The position numbers were made by a program, and so were the translations under genes. The notes under the pieces are model-generated. The model searched no databases. It worked only from the letters and a program-made list of their open reading frames with translations, and was not told where the DNA came from. This document shows positions 27,278 through 32,803 of a stretch of 32,803 bases of DNA, piece by piece; the stretch's first letter is position 1; the number at the start of each line of letters is the position of its first letter. The DNA is from Candidatus Woesearchaeota archaeon. Its GTDB lineage: Archaea > Nanobdellota > Nanobdellia > Woesearchaeales > ARS49. The stretch lies in assembly GCA_023266895.1 (NCBI GenBank), contig JAHFOI010000009.1:1-32803 (forward strand). The letters run 5' to 3'.

Positions 27278-28519
27278 CTATCTCAGCGAAACATACCCGT
27301 TACGCACTCCGTTTTTGGAGAGTACAATTTGCCAGAGTTGTGCGTTTCTTGCGCGAAAGAGTCCTGCGCAGGATAGTAAGTAATACTTCCACATGCGATA
27401 AAATCGTTCATCATATTTCTTGCGTAGTTTTGGCCAGTGTTTTTCAAAGTTTGCAAACCATGCCAGCAGTGTTTTTTCGTAATCTGTGCTAAAGTTATGC
27501 CAGTCTTCCATGACAAACAGTCCTTCAATCGCAGTGCCTATTTGTGCAATGCTTGGTAGCATGCTGTTGGGAAAAATGTGTTTGAGTATCCATGCGTCAG
27601 AGGTTTTGACTGACTTGTCGCCACCAATGGTGTGCAAGAGAAACAAGCCCTTGTCTTTTAGGCAACGATGCACCATGTTCATGTAGGTTTTGTAATTTTT
27701 GTAGCCTACATGTTCAAACATGCCGAGTGATATAATGTGGTCAAATTGTTCATTCACCTCACGATAGTCTTGGAGTCTGATTTGTACAGCTAGTCCTTTA
27801 CAAGTTTGTTTTGCAAGCGCAACTTGTTCTTTTGATACTGTGATACCCACCACTTGTGCGCCATATTTTTCTGCAGCATACTTTGCAAAGCTTCCCCAGC
27901 CACAGCCTATGTCAAGCACGCGTTGTCCTTTTTTTAGCCCGATCTTTTTGCACACCAAATCAAGTTTTGCTTCTTGAGCTGCATCAAGGTTTTTGGCATG
28001 CTTCCAGTATCCACAGGTGTATGTCATGCGTTTGTCAAGCATTGCTGTGTACAAGTCATTGCCAATATCATAATGTTGTTCTCCGATTTCAAATGCTTTG
28101 CGTCTTGATTGCAAGTTGAAGGCTCTGGCTTTGAGCACTCGGAGTGCTGTTTTCCAATTTTTTGCTTTTTCATCAAGTCGTGAGGATAATATTTTTTCAA
28201 AGAACTGGTCAAGGTGCGGACAATCCCACCATCCGTCAATGTAGGCATCCCCAAGTCCTAGTGAGCCTTGCGCAAGTACGCGTTGATACAGTCGTTCATC
28301 ATTGATGTGGATGTCCCATGGTTTTTTGCCGTCGAGTGTGATTTTTGCAAGTGATAAAATGTCTTGCACTGCTTGTTTTGCTGTCATGAGAAGGAAAATG
28401 CACGTGCTGGTTTTTAATGCTTGCTGAAGTGAATGTGTAGCAAGTTCAGTTTTCTTTCTGTATTTTTTTGCTAAAACTTCCTGGCACGAGTCTGAAAGCT
28501 GCGCGGTTTTCTTTGGCAT
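27278..28519 (-). CDS. cfa: Cyclopropane-fatty-acyl-phospholipid synthase
   Basis: A 413-residue enzyme that adds a methylene bridge to lipid double bonds with SAM. GSLGLGDAYIDGWWDC, then EIGEQHYDIGNDLYTAMLD, the SAM loop LDIGCGWGSFAKYAA, and MFEHVGYKNYKTYM with FLLHTIGG are the family blocks. The match to the E. coli type runs to the C-terminus (CAGLFRARNAQLWQIVLS). Residues 1-44 may be extra: the ATG at 28387 (MTAKQAVQDILSL) corresponds better to the bacterial start, so both starts are possible. A bacterial-type CFA synthase is odd where lipids are expected to be isoprenoid ethers. Confidence 0.93.
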   Translation of the reverse strand: MPKKTAQLSDSCQEVLAKKYRKKTELATHSLQQALKTSTCIFLLMTAKQAVQDILSLAKITLDGKKPWDIHINDERLYQRVLAQGSLGLGDAYIDGWWDCPHLDQFFEKILSSRLDEKAKNWKTALRVLKARAFNLQSRRKAFEIGEQHYDIGNDLYTAMLDKRMTYTCGYWKHAKNLDAAQEAKLDLVCKKIGLKKGQRVLDIGCGWGSFAKYAAEKYGAQVVGITVSKEQVALAKQTCKGLAVQIRLQDYREVNEQFDHIISLGMFEHVGYKNYKTYMNMVHRCLKDKGLFLLHTIGGDKSVKTSDAWILKHIFPNSMLPSIAQIGTAIEGLFVMEDWHNFSTDYEKTLLAWFANFEKHWPKLRKKYDERFYRMWKYYLLSCAGLFRARNAQLWQIVLSKNGVRNGYVSLR

Positions 28520-28797
28520 AGCTCATGCATTGCTGTCCAGTGGCTTTATTGAACTAAAAAGAGGTTGCTTGTCGCCTTGTTTAGTGGCAGTTAAAAAGTT
28601 TTCTCTAGTTTATGCAGTACGGTTTTTCAAAAATGTGGTTGATATCAGCTGGTACCACATTGCGACGGAGAAAATATCTCACTGGTATACTATTGTGTTG
28701 GCTCGTGCGGTGCAAGTACTTTTTCCCTGATGTTGTTCTTTATGTTAGGTTCCTGAACTAACAACGTGTTTGTTTTTTACTTTTTCTTCACCACAAT
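28520..28797. other. Intergenic region
   Basis: No supported gene. A 66-codon plus-strand frame (28530-28730) has unusual residue content for the genome and no family match, so I leave it uncalled. The end of the region leads into the L7Ae promoter. Confidence 0.4.
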
Positions 28798-28885
28798 GTT
28801 TATAAATCACTGCCTGTCTCGAGTTCTTACCAAACAATGATGCCGGAAGGCAGAGTGGGGATTTGTTCTCCACAGGAGGATGCTT
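28798..28885 (+). promoter_or_regulatory. L7Ae promoter and leader with kink-turn-like element
   Basis: TATA box tttataaat (about 28799-28807) places the RNA start near 28826-28832. In the leader, GA (28839-28840) and GA (28853-28854) flank a UGCC-GGAA-GGCA stem-loop (28841-28852), preceded by a three-base AAU bulge: the tandem sheared G-A layout of a kink-turn. The outer stem is imperfect (CCAAAC 28830-28835 against GUGGGG 28855-28860). GUGGGG can instead pair with CUCCAC (28868-28873). CUCC (28868-28871) can pair with GGAG of the Shine-Dalgarno (28875-28878). Confidence 0.55.
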
Positions 28886-29191
28886 ATGAGCGCAGAACGA
28901 GCCCTTGAGGCTGTGGAGCTTGCACGAACAACTGGCAAGATTAAGAAAGGAGCTAATGAAGCTACAAAAGCTATTGAGCGTGGTGTGGCAAAACTTGTGG
29001 TGTATGCCAAGGATGTGCACCCTGCTGAGATTGTCATGCACTTGCCTTTGCTTTGTAAGGAAAAAGCAGTGAAGTGTGTTGAGGTTCCTACTAAGGAAGA
29101 GCTTGGTATTGCTGCGGGCGTGCGTGTTGGCACTGCTGCAGTTGCTATTATTAATGAGGGTGAAGCTAAAAATATTCTGAAGGAGTTGTGA
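28886..29191 (+). CDS. rpl7ae: Ribosomal protein L7Ae (kink-turn binding)
   Basis: A 101-residue RNA-binding protein of the ribosome, box C/D and H/ACA particles and often RNase P. The [20 protein letters not shown] block and the [18 protein letters not shown] loop are the kink-turn-recognising elements, followed by [13 protein letters not shown]. The ATG at 28886 is chosen over the one at 28880, because GGAGG ends at 28879 and would touch the earlier codon. L7Ae is known to repress its own mRNA by a leader kink-turn in other archaea, fitting the element described upstream. It heads the L7Ae-S28e-L24e-NDK-EF-2 group. Confidence 0.97.
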   Translation: MSAERALEAVELARTTGKIKKGANEATKAIERGVAKLVVYAKDVHPAEIVMHLPLLCKEKAVKCVEVPTKEELGIAAGVRVGTAAVAIINEGEAKNILKEL

Positions 29192-29580
29192 TGGCAGAAA
29201 AATCTGAGTCAAAGCCAGCGCAGAAATCAGAGAATGCAAAGCCTGATGGTAAGCCTGATGCGAGTGCTGATGGTGCAGGCAAGCCTGATTCTCGATCAAA
29301 ATCTGAGTCGCGTGATGATAAGCGTGCGCAGCAAAAGCAGGATTCTGGTGCAGTGCGTTTTTCATTTGCAACTCCAGGTCGTGTTGAGGAAGTGATTGGT
29401 CGTACAGGCACGCGTGGTGAGGCAATTCAAGTGCGTGTGCGTGTTCTTGATGGCCGTGATAAGGATAAAGTGTTGCGTCGTAACGTGAAGGGTCCTATTC
29501 AGGTGGATGATATTCTTATGTTGCGCGAGACTGAGTTTGAAGCCCGTCCTTTGAACAAGTCTGGTAGGGGGACGAATTAA
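29191..29580 (+). CDS. rps28e: Ribosomal protein S28e with long charged N-terminal extension
   Basis: A 129-residue protein. The normal S28e is about 70 residues, and its OB-type core here is the last 75 ([20 protein letters not shown], then [20 protein letters not shown] and the end [11 protein letters not shown]). The first 50 residues are an added charged, low-complexity region of Lys/Ser/Asp/Ala-rich repeats ([20 protein letters not shown]). The ATG overlaps the L7Ae stop with an AGGAG five bases upstream. No second start with an SD lies at the core, so the extension is most likely translated. Confidence 0.93.
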   Translation: MAEKSESKPAQKSENAKPDGKPDASADGAGKPDSRSKSESRDDKRAQQKQDSGAVRFSFATPGRVEEVIGRTGTRGEAIQVRVRVLDGRDKDKVLRRNVKGPIQVDDILMLRETEFEARPLNKSGRGTN

Positions 29581-29778
29581 ATGGCGCGTTGCAGTTTTTG
29601 TCGTGGCACAGTGCATCCTGGTACAGGTATGATTTTTATCAAGAATGATGGTCGTATGTTTCCGTTTTGCAGTCAAAAGTGTGAGAAGAACTTGTTCAAG
29701 CTTGAGCATGTTCCAAGAACTACTAAATGGACTCGTGCGTTCCGTTTGGAAAAGAAGTTGCACAAGAAAAAGGAGTGA
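29581..29778 (+). CDS. rpl24e: Ribosomal protein L24e
   Basis: A 65-residue zinc-binding protein. CSFCRGTVHPGTGMIFIKND and FPFCSQKC give the C-x2-C and C-x3-C ligands. The RTTKWTRAFRLEKK tail is the usual basic end. It directly follows the S28e stop codon. Order and length match other archaea. Confidence 0.96.
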   Translation: MARCSFCRGTVHPGTGMIFIKNDGRMFPFCSQKCEKNLFKLEHVPRTTKWTRAFRLEKKLHKKKE

Positions 29779-29781
29779 GCA

Positions 29782-30351
29782 ATGGTCAATCCTGAACGCA
29801 CGCTTGTTATTTTCAAGCCTGATAGTGTGCAACGGGCTATTGTTGGACAAATTCTTTCTCGTTTTGAGCAGCGTGGTCTTCGTGTTGCGGGTATGAAAAT
29901 GGTCAAGCCTAGTGAGCAGCAGTTGGGTTTGCATTATGCTGATGATAAGGAGTGGAAGATGAGTGTTGGAAAGAAAACACGAGAGAACATGGTTTCAAAA
30001 GGGTTTGTGGTATCAGAGTCTGATGAACAGATTGGTGGTAGAGTTCGTAATTGGAATATGGATGGACTTCGCATGCCTGTTATTGCAGCAGTGCTTGAAG
30101 GGTATCATGCTGTTGATGTGGTGCGTTCTATGATTGGTGGCACTGAACCTCGTAGTGCACTTCCTGGAACTATTCGTGGTGATTTTGCGTGTGATAGTTA
30201 TCCAAAAGCTGATGTTGATAAGCGAGTAGTAAGAAATCTTATTCATGCGTCTGGAAATAGCAAAGAAGCAGATCGCGAAATTAAATTATGGTTTAGCGCT
30301 AATGAATTGTTTGATTATCCTCGCCATGATTGGGCGATTATGCACGGGTGA
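29782..30351 (+). CDS. ndk: Nucleoside diphosphate kinase
   Basis: A 189-residue enzyme that moves the gamma-phosphate between nucleotides. It begins ERTLVIFKPDSVQRAIVGQI. The active-site His is in NLIHASGN (near residue 156). The GTEPRSALPGTIRGDF loop and the C-terminal WFSANELFDYPRHDW are typical. It is longer than the usual 140-155 residues because of an insertion around residues 55-100 (KMSVGKKTRENMVSKGF and following). The stop is inside the SD region of EF-2, so the two are co-translated. Confidence 0.96.
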   Translation: MVNPERTLVIFKPDSVQRAIVGQILSRFEQRGLRVAGMKMVKPSEQQLGLHYADDKEWKMSVGKKTRENMVSKGFVVSESDEQIGGRVRNWNMDGLRMPVIAAVLEGYHAVDVVRSMIGGTEPRSALPGTIRGDFACDSYPKADVDKRVVRNLIHASGNSKEADREIKLWFSANELFDYPRHDWAIMHG

Positions 30352-30356
30352 AAGAA

Positions 30357-32549
30357 ATGGCTGATGAAAAAATGGAGCGCATGAAACGCTTGGCAAATAA
30401 GGTTACGCATATTCGTAATATTGCAACTTCTGCGCACATTCATCATGGTAAAACTGCGCTTACTGATAATCTTCTTGCTGCGGCTGGTCTTATGTCAAAG
30501 GCTGCGGCTGGTGATTTGGATAAGGGAATGGCAACATGGCAGCACAAGGATGAGCAGGAGCGTTTGCTGACTGTTGATGCCGCAAATGTTTCTATGGTGC
30601 ACAACTTTGGTACTGAAGAGTATCTCATTAATCTTATTGACACTCCTGGCCATATTGATTTTGGTGGTAACGTGACTAGAGCAATGCGTGCGATTGATGG
30701 TACTATTGTGCTGGTGTGTGCGTCTGAAGGTATCATGCCGCAGACTGAGACTGTGCTTAAGCAGGCATTGCGTGAGCGTGTGAAGCCTGTGTTGTTCGTG
30801 AATAAAGTTGATCGTTTGATTAATGAAATGTTGTTCACGCCTGAGCAGATTCAAAAGCGTATGACTGAGTTGATTATTGATTTTAATCGTTTGATTGAGC
30901 AAATTGCTGAGGGGGAGTTTAAGCAAAAGTGGAAGGTAAATTTTGCTGATGGTAGTGTGTGTTTTGGTAGTGCGCGTGATAATTGGGCGCTTTCTTTGCC
31001 GTACATGCAGAAAAAGGGTGTGACGTTTAAGGATGTGCTTAAGATTTATCAGCTTGAGGGTGAGGAACGTGAGAAGTATGTTTGGGCAAACATGCCGTGT
31101 CATGATGTTATTTTGGATATGGCAATTAAGCACTTGCCTAATCCTGTTGAGGCACAGAAGTATCGTATTCCTAAAATTTGGCGTGGTGAAATCACGTCTG
31201 AGCTTGGCAAGAGTTTAGTGACTTGTGATCCGTCAAACAAGCTTGGTTTTGTGATTACGCGTATCACGATTGATCCTAAGTTTGGCAGGGAAATTGCTGC
31301 AGGTCGTTTGTATGCAGGCACGCTGAAGGAAGGCATGAATGTGTACTTGAATAATGCAAAGGCGTCTCAGCGTATTGCGCAGGTGTTGATGTATCAGGGT
31401 ATTAAGCCTGAGCAGATTAATGAGGTTCCTGCGGGTAATGTATGTGCGCTTGCTGGCATTACAGGTAATGCTGGCGAGACTGTTACGCTTGAGCCTGATC
31501 AGCCGTTTGAGGAGCTGAAGCATATTTTTGAGCCGGTGATCACGAAAGCTATTGAGCCTGCAAAGCCTCAGGACTTGAGTAAGCTTGTGGAAGTGTTGCG
31601 TAAGGTTGGTAAAGAGGATCCGTCAATCAAAATTGAGATTAATCAGGAAACTGGTGAGAATCTTATTTCAGGAATGGGTGAATTGCATCTTGAAATTATT
31701 GAGGGTCGTATTTTGACTGAGAAGGGTGTGCAAATCAAGACCAGTCCTCCGATTGTGGTGTATCGTGAGACTGTGAACAAGAAAAGTCAGCTTATGGAGG
31801 GCAAGAGTCCGAATAAGCATAACAAGTTGTACTTTATGGTTGAGCCTTTAGAACCTCAGATTCGTGAGCTTATCAAAAATGGTGATCTTCCTGAGGGAAG
31901 GATTAAGAAAAAAGATCTTGCCTTGCGTGACACGCTTGTGGATGCAGGGTATGATAATGATACTGCGCTTTCATTGCGTGCGGTGTATAAGGGAAATATT
32001 TTGTTGGATGCTACACGTGGTATAGTTCAGCTTATTGAGGCTATTGAGCTTATTCTTGATGGTTTTAATCAGGTTATGGATGAGGGTCCTCTTGCGCGTG
32101 AGCCTTGCAATGGTGTGAAGGTTACTCTTGTTGATGCAAAACTGCATGAGGATGCAATTCATCGTGGTCCTGCGCAAATGTATCCGTGCGTTCGTGAGGG
32201 CATTAAGCTTGCCATGATGGGTGCTGCTGCATCTATGCTTGAGCCTGTGCAGACTCACTTGATTGAGGCGCCTGGTGAGTTTACAGGAGAGGTTACAAAG
32301 TTAATAATGAACAAGCGTGGTCAGGTGCTTGAGCTGAATCAGGAGGGTACGCAGGTGAATATTAAGGCGCGTCTTCCTGTGGGTGAAATGCTTGGTTGGA
32401 GTTCTGATTTGCGTAGCGCAACTGGTGGTCGTGGTATGAGCTCGTTGATGGATCAGGTGTTTGAGCGTGTGCCTTCAGAATTACAAGATCGTGTCATGAT
32501 GGGTATTCGCAAGCGCAAAGGATTGACTGAAGGCCAAGTGGGTGCGTAG
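30357..32549 (+). CDS. aef2: Translation elongation factor EF-2
   Basis: A 730-residue GTPase that translocates tRNA. G1 is AHIHHGKTAL, G3 DTPGHIDF, and G4 NKVD. The domain II and IV blocks are complete. The diphthamide loop is LHEDAIHRGPAQMYP near residue 600. I start at ATG 30357, nine codons into the open frame, because a GGGTGA formed by the NDK end lies just upstream. The C-terminus ends RKRKGLTEGQVGA, normal for archaea. P1/uL10 at 8.9-10.0 kb would recruit it to the ribosome. Confidence 0.97.
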   Translation: MADEKMERMKRLANKVTHIRNIATSAHIHHGKTALTDNLLAAAGLMSKAAAGDLDKGMATWQHKDEQERLLTVDAANVSMVHNFGTEEYLINLIDTPGHIDFGGNVTRAMRAIDGTIVLVCASEGIMPQTETVLKQALRERVKPVLFVNKVDRLINEMLFTPEQIQKRMTELIIDFNRLIEQIAEGEFKQKWKVNFADGSVCFGSARDNWALSLPYMQKKGVTFKDVLKIYQLEGEEREKYVWANMPCHDVILDMAIKHLPNPVEAQKYRIPKIWRGEITSELGKSLVTCDPSNKLGFVITRITIDPKFGREIAAGRLYAGTLKEGMNVYLNNAKASQRIAQVLMYQGIKPEQINEVPAGNVCALAGITGNAGETVTLEPDQPFEELKHIFEPVITKAIEPAKPQDLSKLVEVLRKVGKEDPSIKIEINQETGENLISGMGELHLEIIEGRILTEKGVQIKTSPPIVVYRETVNKKSQLMEGKSPNKHNKLYFMVEPLEPQIRELIKNGDLPEGRIKKKDLALRDTLVDAGYDNDTALSLRAVYKGNILLDATRGIVQLIEAIELILDGFNQVMDEGPLAREPCNGVKVTLVDAKLHEDAIHRGPAQMYPCVREGIKLAMMGAAASMLEPVQTHLIEAPGEFTGEVTKLIMNKRGQVLELNQEGTQVNIKARLPVGEMLGWSSDLRSATGGRGMSSLMDQVFERVPSELQDRVMMGIRKRKGLTEGQVGA

Positions 32550-32803
32550 CACTATAACATGAGAAAAACTTGCGTAATTAGAACTGCATTGTTCCGCTGA
32601 ACATATAGTCCAAGATACACGCTCTGTGCCAACAGGTGATGATTGCGCACAATCTCTGGTTGAGAGCGGTTCTTTATTTAATGTTTATTTTTTATGGAAA
32701 GTTATGTTGGTTTACTCTTTTCTTTTTTTGTAGGCTTGCAACTTTTTATACTTTTTGAAACGAATTTTTATGACGAAGCATATGCTTGCTGTTGTGATAA
32801 GAA
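32550..32803. other. Region after EF-2, possible start of a next gene
   Basis: A GTGATGA (32636-32642) looks like box C, but no clear box D follows, so I do not call a C/D RNA. An ATG at 32694 opens a hydrophobic frame to the window end. An ATG at 32770, about 20 bases after a TATA-like ttttatact (32746-32754), opens a second one (MTKHMLAVVIR). Either may be the start of the following gene; too little is visible to choose. Confidence 0.3.

Noticed and set aside
28530-28730. A 66-codon plus-strand frame between cfa and L7Ae
   Set aside because: No family pattern, no ribosome site, and residue content unlike the neighbouring genes.
32590-32680. A GTGATGA box C-like motif as a C/D box sRNA
   Set aside because: No proper box D or D'/C' pair at the right distance; CTGG and TTGAGAG are poor matches.
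1-32803. CRISPR array or cas genes
   Set aside because: No regularly spaced repeats of 20-40 bases and no Cas-like proteins were seen on either strand.

Overview
The window is archaeal. It carries archaeal/eukaryotic-type ribosomal proteins (uL1, uL10, P1/L12, S24e, S27ae, L7Ae, S28e, L24e), Rpo7 and Spt4, EF-2 with the diphthamide loop, TATA boxes about 25 bases before many start codons (often leaderless), and a tRNA-Leu with a bulge-helix-bulge intron. Short genes, very compact spacing, a Cys-rich EF-hand-like lipoprotein and a class-III-signal pilin suggest a DPANN-type lineage (Woesearchaeota/Pacearchaeota-like). That lineage call is inference, not proof.

Layout. 1-5.3 kb is an accessory strip. 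It holds the C-terminal end of a transposase, an AbrB/PIN pair, a HicBA pair whose toxin carries an in-frame TGA, small membrane and hydrolase genes, a pilin-like protein, a VapBC pair with a tandem operator, and an Lrp/AsnC regulator. 5.3-8.1 kb holds an AbrB-PhoU protein and a 637-residue membrane-anchored kinase-like protein. 8.2-11.5 kb is the uL1-uL10-L12 stalk operon followed by a coiled-coil protein and a CYTH protein. 11.8-14.0 kb (minus strand) holds rpo7-spt4-S24e-S27ae and a hydrolase. 14.1-18.3 kb holds a lipoprotein, hypothetical genes, a methyltransferase and the YchF GTPase fired from one central TATA box, and an AbrB-like protein. 18.3-22.7 kb is accessory again: a frameshifted RibD/DHFR-like gene, tRNA-Leu(CAA) with a duplicated 3' end, an MNT-HEPN pair, a GGDEF protein, a second HicBA pair and a histidine-phosphatase-like gene. 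22.9-28.5 kb (minus strand) is a copper cluster (Met/Gly-rich membrane protein, cupredoxin, CPIC membrane protein, CopA), followed by a periplasmic-binding-protein fragment and preceded by a bacterial-like cyclopropane fatty acid synthase. 28.8-32.5 kb is L7Ae-S28e-L24e-NDK-EF-2.

The most unusual content is a pair of paralogous tRNA-like RNA genes (11594-11717 and 22796-22917). They share a nearly identical promoter region (70 of 75 bases). Both fold as class II (long variable arm) tRNAs with Ser-like G73, yet the anticodon triplets read GAA and GAU. Both have an acceptor helix extendable to 11 bp and a 38-40 nt insertion in the T-loop, whose junctions form the same bulge-helix-bulge as the ordinary intron of tRNA-Leu. 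Their stems differ by compensatory changes.

A second RNA-level candidate is the L7Ae leader (about 28826-28885). It contains a kink-turn-like element that can compete with an anti-sequestor hairpin next to the Shine-Dalgarno sequence, as expected for L7Ae autoregulation.
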